From assembly GCA_963740945.1 (NCBI GenBank), contig CAVUGE010000030.1, positions 1 through 64,000 of the forward strand: a DNA stretch of 64,000 nt, in the 5' to 3' direction. The notes beneath the pieces are model-generated. The model did not search any database. It was not told where the DNA came from and saw nothing but the letters and a program-made list of their open reading frames with translations. This document shows, in pieces, positions 33,718 through 42,249 of the stretch. This DNA comes from CAVQBP01 sp963740945 (GTDB taxonomy: Bacteria > Bacteroidota > Ignavibacteria > Ignavibacteriales > Ignavibacteriaceae). The first letter of the stretch is position 1, and each line of letters starts with the position of its first letter. Made by a program: the position numbers and the translations under genes.

Positions 33718-36534
33718 TTAATTCTTCTTAAGAAAATTTCTCAAAACATATTGCAGTATTCCGCCGTTCCGGAAATATTCTACTTCAATCGGCGAATCGA
33801 GTTTTGCTTCAGTATAAAACTCTTTAACAATTTCATTTTTGTTTTTAACAACTATTTTAATCTTTTTGTGCGGTTGAAGATCTTCCAAACCGATTATGTC
33901 ATAAGTTTCATTTCCTTTTAAATCCAAAGAAGAAATATTTTCACCTTTATCAAACTGAAGCGGCAGAACCCCCATTCCAACTAAATTACTTCTGTGGATT
34001 CTTTCAAAACTTTCTGCAATAATAGCTTTAACACCTAAAAGAGAAACGCCTTTTGCAGCCCAGTCCCTTGAAGAACCGCTGCCGTATTCTTTACCGGCAA
34101 GAATAATAAGCGGCGTTTTATCTTTTTTATACCTCATTGCCGCATCAAATATTGTTAAAGTTTCGCCGGTAAGATGATAAATAGTCCAGCCGCCTTCTTT
34201 ATCAACTAATTGATTTTTTAAACGGACATTTGCAAAAGTTCCCCTAACCATAACCTCGTGATTTCCTCTTCTCGAACCGTAAGAGTTAAAATCCTTTTTC
34301 TCAATTCCGTGAGACTTTAAATATTGACCGGCTGGCGAATCTTCGGCTATTGCGCCTGCAGGAGAAATATGGTCAGTGGTAATCGAATCACCTAGCTTTA
34401 GCAATACTCTAGCCGAAGTTATACTAGAAATTTTTTGGGGAACGGAGGAGATGTTACTGAAAAAAGGAGCTTCTTTTATGTAAGAAGATTTTGAATCCCA
34501 TTGATAGACTTCGCTTTTAGATGACTTGAGAGAGTCCCACTGGTCATCACCTTTAAAAATACTCTTATAATTTTTCTTATAATCTTTTGGGTCAAGAACA
34601 TCATTCATAACTTTTTGAATATCACTTATAGCAGGCCAAATATCTTTAAGAAAGACCGGCTGGAAATTTGGATCAAACCCAAGCGGCTCATTATATAAAT
34701 CGATATCAATTCTTCCTGCGAGAGCAAAGGCAACGACAAGAATAGGCGACATAAGAAAATTCATTTTAACAAGAGGATGAATCCGGGCTTCAAAATTTCT
34801 ATTACCGGAAAGGACGGATGCAGTAACAAGATTATTTTCTACTACAGCCTTGCTGATATGAGCCGGCAGCTGCCCACTATTACCGATGCAGGTAGTGCAG
34901 CCATAACCAACAATATGAAATCCAAGCGATTCAAGATAAGAGAGCAAATTTGCTTTTTCAAAATACTCGGTCACAACTCTTGAGCCAGGAGCTAAACTGG
35001 TCTTTACCCACGGCTTTGTTTTAAGACCTTTTTCAACGGCTTTTTTTGCAATCAAACCGGCACCGATCATCACACTTGGATTAGATGTATTTGTACAGCT
35101 TGTAATAGCGGCAATAACTATGGAACCGTCGCTTAAAAGAAATTCATTGTCCGCAATTTTTATTTTTATACTCTTCAGCCCATTTTCTACAATCTGTTGC
35201 GGCACTATTTCAATACCTGCGGTTTCAAGAAATTTTGCCTCGTGAAGAAGAATTGATTCTTCGAGATGACCGCCTTCATTCAGCCATCTGCCTTCAGCTC
35301 TTTCTTCAACTGAGACATATTCTCTTTCATAATTATTTTTCAAAATATCGATGAACTTGCTTTTAGTTTTATCCAAAGAAATTTTATCTTGAGGTCTTTT
35401 AGGTCCCGCAATTGAAGGCTGAATTTTATTTAAGCTGAGATTTAAGACTTTTGTGTATTCAATTTTGTCTTCATTTTCACGCCACAATAAATTTGATTTC
35501 AAATATTTCTCAACTGTGTTGATATGCTGTTTGCTTCTCCCGGTAATTTCTAAATACTCAAGTGTTTTTTTATCAGGCGGAAAGTAAGTGATTGTGCATC
35601 CAAATTCGGGAGACATATTTGAAATTGTAGCACGATCCGGAACAGTAAGATTATTCGATCCGTCACCGAATACTTCAACAAATTTTCCAACAACACCATG
35701 TTTTCTTAAAAGTTCAGCGATACATAAAACTAGGTCTGTAGATGTTGTCCCTTCATTGAGTTTACCGGTTAATTTAAGACCTATCACTTCAGGCAGCATC
35801 ATATAAATTGGCTGTCCAAGCATTGCGGCTTCCGCTTCAATACCGCCAACACCCCAGCCAACAACACCAATTCCATTTACCATTGGTGTATGTGAATCGG
35901 TTCCGACTAAAGTATCCGGGAAGATAAATCCATTTCTTACAGTAACCACTTTTGCAAGGTATTCCAGATTAACCTGGTGGCAAATGCCCATGCCGGGAGG
36001 AAGAACTTTGAAATTTTTAAATGATGAGTTTGCCCATTTTAATAAAGAATATCTTTCTTTATTCCGGTGATATTCCATCTCAACATTTTTCTGTAATGCA
36101 TAACTTGTACCGAAATAATCAACTTGAACTGAGTGATCAATAATTAAATCAACCGGGATTTGAGGATTTATCTTATCAGGATTTTTACCCTTACGAACTA
36201 CTTCGGATCTGATTGAGGCAATATCCACAACCGAAGGTACGCCGGTAAAATCCTGCATTAGAACTCTTGCGGGTAAAAACGGGATTTCTTTAGCTGCCGG
36301 TTTTGGTTTCCAGTTTAAAATCGTTTCTAAATGCTCTTCATTAACACTAAATCCATTGTAATTGCGGATAATATTTTCTAGAAGAATGCGAATTGAGAAA
36401 GGAAGATTATCTATATTATAATTTTTTTTCTTAAGCTCTTTTAAGCTATAATATTTAAGAGTTCCGTTAGAATCGACAATCGATTTTGTATTCTGTGCAA
36501 TTTCTGAGATAACACTATGTTGTTTCTGTTTCAT
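33718..36534 (-). CDS. acnA: Aconitate hydratase
   Basis: A 938-residue aconitase of the AcnA/IRP type that isomerises citrate to isocitrate in the TCA cycle. ATG 36534 is chosen; a TTG 12 bases upstream is the only alternative. Three cluster-binding cysteines are visible: ITSCTNTSNP near residue 470 and GCTTCIGNSG near 537. Other family blocks are LVGTDSHTPMVNG, GVGWGVGGIEAEAAMLGQP, the swivel linker and the C-terminal GKEYGSGSSRDWAAKG. Length is normal and no frame damage exists over 2.8 kb. It is a single gene among small cupin and unknown genes. A truncated CMD gene follows at once. Function is certain. Confidence 0.97.
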   Translation of the reverse strand: MKQKQHSVISEIAQNTKSIVDSNGTLKYYSLKELKKKNYNIDNLPFSIRILLENIIRNYNGFSVNEEHLETILNWKPKPAAKEIPFLPARVLMQDFTGVPSVVDIASIRSEVVRKGKNPDKINPQIPVDLIIDHSVQVDYFGTSYALQKNVEMEYHRNKERYSLLKWANSSFKNFKVLPPGMGICHQVNLEYLAKVVTVRNGFIFPDTLVGTDSHTPMVNGIGVVGWGVGGIEAEAAMLGQPIYMMLPEVIGLKLTGKLNEGTTSTDLVLCIAELLRKHGVVGKFVEVFGDGSNNLTVPDRATISNMSPEFGCTITYFPPDKKTLEYLEITGRSKQHINTVEKYLKSNLLWRENEDKIEYTKVLNLSLNKIQPSIAGPKRPQDKISLDKTKSKFIDILKNNYEREYVSVEERAEGRWLNEGGHLEESILLHEAKFLETAGIEIVPQQIVENGLKSIKIKIADNEFLLSDGSIVIAAITSCTNTSNPSVMIGAGLIAKKAVEKGLKTKPWVKTSLAPGSRVVTEYFEKANLLSYLESLGFHIVGYGCTTCIGNSGQLPAHISKAVVENNLVTASVLSGNRNFEARIHPLVKMNFLMSPILVVAFALAGRIDIDLYNEPLGFDPNFQPVFLKDIWPAISDIQKVMNDVLDPKDYKKNYKSIFKGDDQWDSLKSSKSEVYQWDSKSSYIKEAPFFSNISSVPQKISSITSARVLLKLGDSITTDHISPAGAIAEDSPAGQYLKSHGIEKKDFNSYGSRRGNHEVMVRGTFANVRLKNQLVDKEGGWTIYHLTGETLTIFDAAMRYKKDKTPLIILAGKEYGSGSSRDWAAKGVSLLGVKAIIAESFERIHRSNLVGMGVLPLQFDKGENISSLDLKGNETYDIIGLEDLQPHKKIKIVVKNKNEIVKEFYTEAKLDSPIEVEYFRNGGILQYVLRNFLKKN

Positions 36535-36573
36535 AAAAGTCACCAAAAATTCTAATTTAATATATTACCTTAC

Positions 36574-36888
36574 TTATTTAATCATGGTTAACAGCATTTT
36601 CGATTTTATTTTTGCTTTTAATCCATGTGGAATATCAGGTGGCATTACAATTATTTCTCCAGCTTTAACATAGTATGGATTTCCAGCAATCTTTATTTCC
36701 ATTTCACCATCAACCATATAAACAACAGCTTCGTACGGTGAAGTATGTTCCGTTAAAGATTCATCCTTATCGAAAGCAAATAGCGTAATATTTCCGTTTG
36801 GTTTTTTAAGTATCTGTTTGCTGACGATTGAACCATTTTGATAATTAATTGCATCAATCAACATTTCTTTATTTGTTGTTTCTGACAT
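36574..36888 (-). CDS. Cupin-domain protein (paralogue of 32070 gene)
   Basis: A 104-residue single-domain cupin: TEHTSPYEAVVYMVDGEMEI is motif 1 and AGEIIVMPPDIPHGL is motif 2, with possible metal ligands H in TEHTSP, E in YEAVV and H in PHGL. It is more canonical than its paralogue at 32070-32408. Such proteins bind a metal and a small molecule. The gene is 40 bp before acnA on the same strand and may be co-transcribed with it. AAGGCGG lies 8 bases before the ATG. Confidence 0.85.
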   Translation of the reverse strand: MSETTNKEMLIDAINYQNGSIVSKQILKKPNGNITLFAFDKDESLTEHTSPYEAVVYMVDGEMEIKIAGNPYYVKAGEIIVMPPDIPHGLKAKIKSKMLLTMIK

Positions 36889-36924
36889 TTTACAACCGCC
36901 TTTTATTTATTTAATTTTTCTTTT

Positions 36925-37200
36925 TTAAATTTTATCGATAACTGCAATACAAAGTTCTTTTGCTTTCGGACTCAATGTTCTTACTTTGTCCACTTTATCG
37001 AACATTTCTTTTATCTCTTTTTCATCTTTTGCCTGCAACCAAACAAGCACATAATTAATATTCCCCGTTTCAAGTGCTTTTTGAGATTCTTTAACAACAG
37101 GACCTTCCATAGAATCGCAGTGACCAGAAGCTGTGTTTGTAAATACGAAAATGAATGATGCTAAAAATAACATCATTGCAAATTTTGATTTGATTAACAT
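36925..37200 (-). CDS. DUF6448-like secreted protein, short form
   Basis: A 91-residue exported protein: signal peptide of about 26 residues, then GHCDSMEGPVVKESQKALET and GNINYVLVWLQAKDEKEIKE, the opening of DUF6448 proteins. Complete members are about 190-200 residues; this one ends at AKELCIAVIDKI, so the C-terminal half is missing. The HCDxMxGP start is close to a metal site and the family often lies near cytochrome or NO-related genes. Truncation by frameshift is likely, but a short functional form cannot be ruled out. Confidence 0.65.
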   Translation of the reverse strand: MLIKSKFAMMLFLASFIFVFTNTASGHCDSMEGPVVKESQKALETGNINYVLVWLQAKDEKEIKEMFDKVDKVRTLSPKAKELCIAVIDKI

Positions 37201-37251
37201 AATGATCTCCTTTAATTAATAATTTTAATTTTAGATTCACTTTACGAAAAT

Positions 37252-37596
37252 TTATTCTAAGTATTCTTTAAGAACAGCTGCATTATTATGCTCTTCATCT
37301 TTAGCCGCATAAATAAGCGATATGTTCGCTTTCCCTTTATTAACGATTTCATTACATAAATCTTTTTTCTTTTTTAGTTCGGCTGAATATTTCTTTTTAA
37401 ACTCATTCCATTTTTTAGGATCATGCGCAAACCATTTACGTAAATCATCAGATGGAGCAATATCTTTTATCCATAAATCAATTTTGGCTTCTTCTTTTTT
37501 AATTCCTCTGGGCCAAAGTCTATCAATTAATATTCTTGTACCATCGTTCGGGCTATACCTATCATAAACCCGTTTTATTTTTATATCCCTTTTCAT
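37252..37596 (-). CDS. DUF488 (YeaO-like) protein
   Basis: A 114-residue protein of the DUF488 family: IKIKRVYDRYSPNDGTRILI, DRLWPRGIKKEEAKIDLWIK, IAPSDDLRKWFAHDPKKWNE, and the end LIYAAKDEEHNNAAVLKEYL. All family blocks are there. The start is set at ATG 37596, with GAGGG 9 bases upstream; an earlier TTG at 37614 is weaker. The role of the family is unknown; members occur near N-oxide and stress genes. It is followed by the DUF6448 gene and preceded by an unknown 66-residue gene, all on the minus strand and downstream of a Crp/Fnr-type box, so it may be in that regulon. Confidence 0.88.
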   Translation of the reverse strand: MKRDIKIKRVYDRYSPNDGTRILIDRLWPRGIKKEEAKIDLWIKDIAPSDDLRKWFAHDPKKWNEFKKKYSAELKKKKDLCNEIVNKGKANISLIYAAKDEEHNNAAVLKEYLE

Positions 37597-37638
37597 AATT
37601 CGCACCCTCAGCAATTTTACTATATAGTAAATGATTTC

Positions 37639-37839
37639 TCAATTAATCGTAGATTTGATCTCGCTCTTATCATTTTCACAAATGCAGAAATATTTAGGAA
37701 TCAATTCATTAAATAAATCGCGGAAATATTTCCTGGCGACAATATGGTCGTGACCTTTATACATGTCGAACATAAATGCGTCTAAAAACTTATTTATCTG
37801 CCCTTCATAAATTGCTTTTAAAGTTTCATTCTCTTCCAT
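37639..37839 (-). CDS. Small protein of unknown function (66 residues)
   Basis: A 66-residue acidic protein, MEENETLKAIYEGQINKFLD and then FRDLFNELIPKYFCICENDK. I do not recognise it. It is helical throughout by pattern and has no signal peptide. Its CIC pair and the two His of KGHDHI could bind a metal, but that is speculation. AAAGGAG stands 6 bases before the ATG, and a variant of the Crp/Fnr box (37903-37914) lies 64 bp upstream, which argues that it is a real, regulated gene leading the DUF488 run. Confidence 0.6.
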   Translation of the reverse strand: MEENETLKAIYEGQINKFLDAFMFDMYKGHDHIVARKYFRDLFNELIPKYFCICENDKSEIKSTIN

Positions 37840-37902
37840 GATTTCTCCTTTACATTAAATAATTCTATTAGATAATGTAAGTGTCCAATAAAAAGTCAAC
37901 AA

Positions 37903-37914
37903 TGACTTAAATCA
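37903..37914. promoter_or_regulatory. Crp/Fnr-type box variant TGACTTAAATCA
   Basis: One base away from the palindrome found at four other places. It lies 64 bp before the 66-residue gene on the minus strand, about the same distance as the box of the ferredoxin operon (69 bp), which supports a functional site. Confidence 0.6.
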
Positions 37915-38023
37915 TCAAAAAGACCTTACTATAAATATTGTCGAGAAATTGGATTATTAACTTCTACAAAAAAATAAAAGCTAAGCACCCCGGCTAATTT
38001 CTTCCCGCATAATTGATGCAGCC

Positions 38024-38490
38024 TCAACCAAGAATTATTTTTGACTCTTCAAACTCTTTAATAATTCTATTTGAAAACAGATGAAATTTCTGATGCTTGG
38101 AAAATTCCGGCACAATGTAATGATAATTAGTATCAAACCACTTAGTCATTTCCATTGCCGTGATGTCAAATCCATCTTTTTGATAACCGCGAGCCATAGC
38201 GAAATAAAGATCTAACTCAAAATTGTTTTTGGAAAATATCTTTGAGTAACGTTTCGGTATGTTTCCTAGCGTTAGAGACATATCAAGTATATGGTCATAA
38301 TAACTGAAATCATTGCTCGGGATTAAGTCAATGTTTGCGTTTACTTGCATTTCCCAATTATGCTTACGGATTTGAAAACCAGTTTCGATAAGTTTCTGTT
38401 GTGAGATTTTGCCTGCCCAATACTGTCACATACCCGTTTAAGTTCACGTTTAGGGCCTATCCGCGGAAGTCCGAGATTATTTTTTAACAT
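38024..38490 (-). pseudogene. metE: Methionine synthase MetE N-terminal fragment
   Basis: Cobalamin-independent methionine synthase is about 760 residues; here only about 150 remain. The start reads MLKNNLGLPRIGPKRELKR at 38490, then one frame break near 38420, then EMQVNANIDLIPSNDFSYYD and HILDMSLTLGNIPKRY up to MTKWFDTNYHYIVPEF and a stop at 38024. These are the standard MetE N-terminal blocks (GxPRIGxxRELK, PSNDFSxYDxVLD, TKWFDTNYHYxVPE). The C-terminal catalytic barrel is absent, so it is inactive. Confidence 0.82.
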
Positions 38491-38701
38491 AAAATTCCTA
38501 TTAGATTTAAATTTAGAAGTTCAACAATTCTATTATAGGCTGATGATTTTATTAAAAGCAACTTCAGCATTAAAAACTCTTATCTGTTTTTTATTTATAT
38601 AGCCATCGATCAATTAAGCAACTTTATAGTTCATTCACATGAATAAAATAACCATACCTTACCTCGAACGATAACGTAACTAGATAAAAGGAAGAAGACG
38701 A

Positions 38702-38713
38702 TGACTTAAGTCA
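38702..38713. promoter_or_regulatory. Crp/Fnr-type box TGACTTAAGTCA, nirK distal
   Basis: Perfect 12-bp palindrome 150 bp before the nirK start. It is identical to the boxes at 32804 and 41094. Together with the second box 53 bp downstream it makes tandem sites about five helical turns apart, so two dimers would face the same side of the DNA. Confidence 0.7.
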
Positions 38714-38754
38714 GTAAATTGTTCTTTTAATCTTATCCATAAAATAGCCTGTAA

Positions 38755-38766
38755 TGACTTTAGTCA
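38755..38766. promoter_or_regulatory. Crp/Fnr-type box TGACTTTAGTCA, nirK proximal
   Basis: One-base variant of the palindrome, 97 bp before the nirK ATG. This place would put a start site about 41 bp downstream near 38800, the normal distance for class II activation by Crp/Fnr proteins. The start site is not visible from sequence alone. Confidence 0.7.
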
Positions 38767-38863
38767 ATGACTTTCTTTTCAAATCATTTAATCTTTAGAA
38801 TATGCAACCATAAATTTTTTAAAATTATGTTTTGTTAAAATATTATAGAAGGTAAGAATAATT

Positions 38864-39985
38864 ATGAAACTTATAAAAAATGTCTCCATAATAATTGTAT
38901 TAACATTTTCAGCTGCATTACTAAGCTCATGCAATAATTCCGGCAGCAAATCATCTGTTTTTGAAAACTCGACTGCAAAGAATGTTGATAATCTTAAGCA
39001 TGTTACAGAGAAATTAGTTCCTCCCCCTAATCTTCCTCAATATGACCAGGTAGACAAGGATGATCCTAAAGTTGTTGATGTAAAACTGGTTGTTAAAGAA
39101 ATGAAGAAGGAAATTGCTCCGGGAGCTTTTACGTGGGTACTAACGTATGATGGGACAGTTCCAGGACCAATAATTGTGGTTCATCAAAATGATTATGTGC
39201 AGCTTACACTTGTAAATCCCTCAACTAATACTTTGGTTCATAATATTGATTTTCATGCCGCAACTGGTGCACTCGGAGGCGGAGACCTTAGCCATGTTGC
39301 TCCAGGCCAGCAAGTTACCTTTCGTTTTAGAGCAATTAAACCGGGTGTGTTTGTCTATCATTGTGCCCCTGGGGGTATAATGGTTCCGCTGCATGTAGTT
39401 TCGGGTATGAACGGAGCTATAATGGTACTGCCGAGGGATGGCCTTAAAGATGAAAACGGAAATCCTGTTCATTATGACAAAGCTTATTATATTGCACAGC
39501 AGGATTATTATCTGCCAAAAGATAAAAACGGCAACTTTAAACAATATTCATCTCCTGCAGCAGGGTTTGGCGATTTAATGCAGTCTATTAGAACGCTTAC
39601 TCCCTCACATATAGTTTTTAATGGAAGTGTTGGAGCTCTTACAGGTGATAACGCACTTACTGCGAACGTCGGCGATAAAGTATTATTTATTACTTCAAGC
39701 GCCAATAGAGATACAAGAATTCATATTATCGGAGGACATGCAGATCTTTACTGGGTCGGAGGTTCTTTTGCTAATAAGCCTTTGGCCAGTTTTGAAACAT
39801 GGTCGGTGCCTGGCGGAACAGCAGTTGCTGCAATTTATCAATTCCGTCAGCCGGGTACATACCTTTATCTTAATCACAATCTCATCGAAGCTTTTTCTTT
39901 TGGGGCAATGGCACAAATCAATGTAAAAGGTAAATGGAATGATGATCTGATGAAAGAAGTACATAAAGTTGTATCTATCAAATAG
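38864..39985 (+). CDS. nirK: Copper-containing nitrite reductase (NO-forming), lipoprotein
   Basis: A 373-residue NirK that reduces nitrite to nitric oxide in denitrification. The signal ends in a lipobox with Cys23 (LLSSC), so the enzyme is probably membrane-anchored outside the cytoplasm. Both cupredoxin domains and all copper ligands are visible: type 1 copper H126, C167, H177 and M182 (HNIDFH, YHCAP, PLHVVSGM); type 2 copper H131, H166 and H338 (LNHNLIEA); catalytic D129 and H292 (GGHADLYW). Length is normal. Two Crp/Fnr-type boxes lie upstream, and the matching regulator gene is 360 bp downstream on the other strand. No nitric oxide reductase gene is seen in the window. Function is certain. 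Confidence 0.97.
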   Translation: MKLIKNVSIIIVLTFSAALLSSCNNSGSKSSVFENSTAKNVDNLKHVTEKLVPPPNLPQYDQVDKDDPKVVDVKLVVKEMKKEIAPGAFTWVLTYDGTVPGPIIVVHQNDYVQLTLVNPSTNTLVHNIDFHAATGALGGGDLSHVAPGQQVTFRFRAIKPGVFVYHCAPGGIMVPLHVVSGMNGAIMVLPRDGLKDENGNPVHYDKAYYIAQQDYYLPKDKNGNFKQYSSPAAGFGDLMQSIRTLTPSHIVFNGSVGALTGDNALTANVGDKVLFITSSANRDTRIHIIGGHADLYWVGGSFANKPLASFETWSVPGGTAVAAIYQFRQPGTYLYLNHNLIEAFSFGAMAQINVKGKWNDDLMKEVHKVVSIK

Positions 39986-40077
39986 CTCATATTTTTTATG
40001 CACTGTATTGGCTATTTTAATATTAAAGGCTGCACAAAGTAGATCCAAGGAGGTTGATTTAAATGTGATGGAAGAAC

Positions 40078-40297
40078 TGCCCTAATAAAATTAACGTGCT
40101 TAATTATTCTCGCAATAGCAGGTGCATTAAACCATTATTCTTCAATCCCGATTCTGGAGGAAAAAGCAGGAATAGAAAGAAAAAGGACTTTACTCGGCAG
40201 GTTAATCATTTCTTCCTTAAACCAGAGTAAAAACATATCTTTTGAAAATGAAATAAATATAATTTCCAAAAGAATAAAATTTGAAGTAGGTTTGTGA
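40078..40297 (+). pseudogene. CopD-like membrane protein C-terminal remnant
   Basis: The frame IKLTCLIILAIAGALNHYSS, then RKRTLLGRLIISSLNQ, looks like the end of a CopD-type copper-resistance membrane protein (the usual LKLxLLxxxLxLGALNRF...RRxLxRS). No start codon with a ribosome site belongs to this frame and the first helices are missing. A gene next to nirK linked to copper would make sense, but only a scrap remains. Family call is tentative. Confidence 0.4.
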
Positions 40298-40348
40298 TTA
40301 CATTGCCTAATCCGGTAAATAATTTTTTGTACGGAATTGGCGGAAAAA

Positions 40349-41065
40349 TTATTCAGCTAATTTTTTTAATTCTTTAAAATCTTTAACAAATATAGTTCTT
40401 CCATGAACTTTAATTATTTTGTTGTCTTTTAACTTTTTTATAGCTCGCGAAATTGTTTCAGGAATTGTTCCTAAGTATGCCGCTAATGTTGGATTTGACA
40501 ATGGAATTTTAAAATATGGCTCTGGTAGATTGTAACTGCCATTACTTTTTATTCCTTTTAATATATAGTCTGCCAATCGGTTTATTACTTCTTTTAATGA
40601 TAAGTCCTCTGCTTTTACCGTTATTGATTTAAGACGTTTGGCAAACCCTGTCATTAGCTTGATACTTAACTTGGGATTATTTTCGAGAAACTGCAAAAAT
40701 TCATTCTTGGGGATAAAAAGCAAGGTTGCATCTTCCATTACCTGGACACTGGCTGGGCAATCTCCTCCGGTAAATAAGGGAACGTCTCCAAATATATGCG
40801 GCTTTGTCAATAGGTGAAGTATATACTCTTTTCCCTGTGGAGATATTTTGAATATCTTTACTAAACCTTTTAAGACTATAAATATACCTTTAAATTCATC
40901 ACCTTCATGGAATACATATTCTTCTTTTTTATAATTTTTAAGACTGCTTAAGGCAGTTAGTTTCCTCAATTCATCTACAGTTAACTCAGAGAAAAGAGGG
41001 AGATCTTGTAAAATCATTTCTGTAGCTAAACTTTCTTTTTTTACTTTCAAACTTAAGTATTTCAA
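40349..41065 (-). CDS. Crp/Fnr family transcriptional regulator
   Basis: A 238-residue regulator with an N-terminal cyclic-nucleotide-binding-type barrel (KKEEYVFHEGDEFKGIFIVL at about 45-64, FGDVPLFTGGDCPASVQ near 92-108), a dimer helix, and a winged helix-turn-helix with LAAYLGTIPETISRAIKKL near 193-211. The PETxSR recognition helix is that of FNR/DNR/HcpR proteins, which read half sites of TGAC/TGAT form. FNR-type N-terminal cysteines are absent, so it more likely senses nitric oxide through haem, as DNR or HcpR do, than oxygen by a cluster. TGACTTAAGTCA lies 29 bp upstream, so it probably controls itself as well as the divergent DUF2249 operon and nirK. Confidence 0.92.
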   Translation of the reverse strand: MKYLSLKVKKESLATEMILQDLPLFSELTVDELRKLTALSSLKNYKKEEYVFHEGDEFKGIFIVLKGLVKIFKISPQGKEYILHLLTKPHIFGDVPLFTGGDCPASVQVMEDATLLFIPKNEFLQFLENNPKLSIKLMTGFAKRLKSITVKAEDLSLKEVINRLADYILKGIKSNGSYNLPEPYFKIPLSNPTLAAYLGTIPETISRAIKKLKDNKIIKVHGRTIFVKDFKELKKLAE

Positions 41066-41093
41066 ATGATATAAATGAGAATCTATCTGAAAC

Positions 41094-41105
41094 TGACTTA
41101 AGTCA
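41094..41105. promoter_or_regulatory. Crp/Fnr-type box TGACTTAAGTCA, divergent gap
   Basis: Perfect palindrome between the divergent Crp/Fnr gene (start 41065) and the DUF2249 operon (start 41165), 29 and 60 bp away. One dimer could repress the regulator gene by lying close to its start and activate the operon on the other side. Confidence 0.72.
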
Positions 41106-41164
41106 ATGAATCAGAATTTCGCTCTTTTTATATTTTTATTCAATTTTTTAATAATGGAGTAATA

Positions 41165-41398
41165 ATGCAAACAGAAATAAAACAACTCGATATCAGGCCC
41201 GTAATTCCAAGAGAAAAACATCCTACAATCTTTTCCACTTTTGATGCTTTAGCAGTATGTGAAACTTTCCAGCTAATTAATGACCATGATCCGATGCCAT
41301 TATATTATCAGTTTGAAGCTGAAAGAAAAAACCAATTTGAATGGAATTATATTGAAAAAGGTCCCGAAGTTTGGCGCGTTAATATATCAAAGAAATAA
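41165..41398 (+). CDS. DUF2249 domain protein
   Basis: A 77-residue single-domain DUF2249 protein: LDIRPVIPREKHPTIFSTFD, then GETF-like VCETFQLINDHDPMPLYYQF and NQFEWNYIEKGPEVWRVNIS. The domain is a TusA/SirA-like alpha/beta fold in which LxNDHDPxPLxYQ is the hallmark; members lie in denitrification and NO-detox clusters and their biochemical role is unknown. AATGGAGT lies 7 bases before the ATG. It is the first of five co-directional genes (DUF2249, DUF1858/DUF2249, a membrane protein, DUF59, a truncated membrane protein), next to a Crp/Fnr box. Confidence 0.9.
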   Translation: MQTEIKQLDIRPVIPREKHPTIFSTFDALAVCETFQLINDHDPMPLYYQFEAERKNQFEWNYIEKGPEVWRVNISKK

Positions 41399-41421
41399 TA
41401 TTAGAATTTATCGGTCAGATA

Positions 41422-42249
41422 ATGATCACTAAAGACATTAAAATATCTAAGTTGCTCAAAGATTATCCCGGTTCGCTGGAAATACTATTAAGGACAAGCC
41501 CTCACTTTAGCAAATTACAGAATAGATTACTGCGAAAAGCTTTAGCGGGCAGGGTTACAGTTGAACAAGCTGCTGCCATTGCTGGTGTGGATTTAGATAA
41601 TCTTTTATCTGAATTAAATCATTCCAGAATAAATGATGTAAGCAATTTAATTAGATCGAAAGGATATGAAAACATGAAAAATGATTTGATGATGGAGAGA
41701 ACCATTAAACCGGAATATCTAAAAGCTGTTACCTCTGATAAAATGTTCTTTCTTGATGTCCGGCCGATAATTGATTCGGGGGAAGATCCCTTAAAAGGTA
41801 TTCTTAATAAAACCAAGGAATTAACAACAGGAGAAGTCCTGGTGATAATAAATTCTTTCGAACCAATTCCTCTATACTCAGTTTTAGGTAAAAAGGGATT
41901 TTTGCATTGGACTGAAAAAAAAGATGATGACTTTATGGTTTACTTTTATAAAGAGAAAGAAGCAGATACTGAAATATCTTTATTATACGATTCATCAAGA
42001 AAAATAACCGAAAATGATTTTGAAAATGTAATAGAGATAGATGTCCATGAACTTCAACCGCCCGAGCCTATGATGAAGATACTCGAAAATCTCTATCGAA
42101 TTGATGATAAATCTGTAATGCTTATTTTTCATCATCGTGAACCGGTTCTGCTTTATCCGAAACTTGAGGAAAGAGGTTATCTTGCTTTTTGCGAAAAGAT
42201 AAATGATGAGAAATATAAAATCCTTATCGCAAGAAAGAAGGTTGATTAA
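41422..42249 (+). CDS. DUF1858 plus two DUF2249 domains
   Basis: A 275-residue fusion. Residues 1-65 form a DUF1858 helical domain (MITKDIKISKLLKDYPGSLE, LLRTSPHFSKLQNRLLRKAL, with VTVEQAAAIAGVDLDNLLSEL). Residues 100-180 are one DUF2249 domain (LDVRPIIDSGEDPLKGILNK, INSFEPIPLYSVLGKKGF) and 190-275 a second, more distant one (IDVHELQPPEPMMKILENLY, IFHHREPVLLYPKLEERGYL). The usual DUF1858 Cys-containing motif CxxxxHGF is not seen. It overlaps the next gene by one base (ATGATTAATG arrangement at 42247-42251), so the two are translationally coupled. A scaffold or redox-sensing role in N-oxide respiration is inferred from company only. Confidence 0.87.
   Translation: MITKDIKISKLLKDYPGSLEILLRTSPHFSKLQNRLLRKALAGRVTVEQAAAIAGVDLDNLLSELNHSRINDVSNLIRSKGYENMKNDLMMERTIKPEYLKAVTSDKMFFLDVRPIIDSGEDPLKGILNKTKELTTGEVLVIINSFEPIPLYSVLGKKGFLHWTEKKDDDFMVYFYKEKEADTEISLLYDSSRKITENDFENVIEIDVHELQPPEPMMKILENLYRIDDKSVMLIFHHREPVLLYPKLEERGYLAFCEKINDEKYKILIARKKVD

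Larger units (their letters stand above)
38491..38863. other. nirK upstream region, 373 bp
   Basis: No gene lies between the metE start and nirK. It carries the two Crp/Fnr-type boxes 38702-38713 and 38755-38766, which share TGACTT, a TATGTTTTG word near 38827 that resembles a Bacteroidota -7 element, and AGAAGG 13-18 bases before the nirK ATG. Confidence 0.6.
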
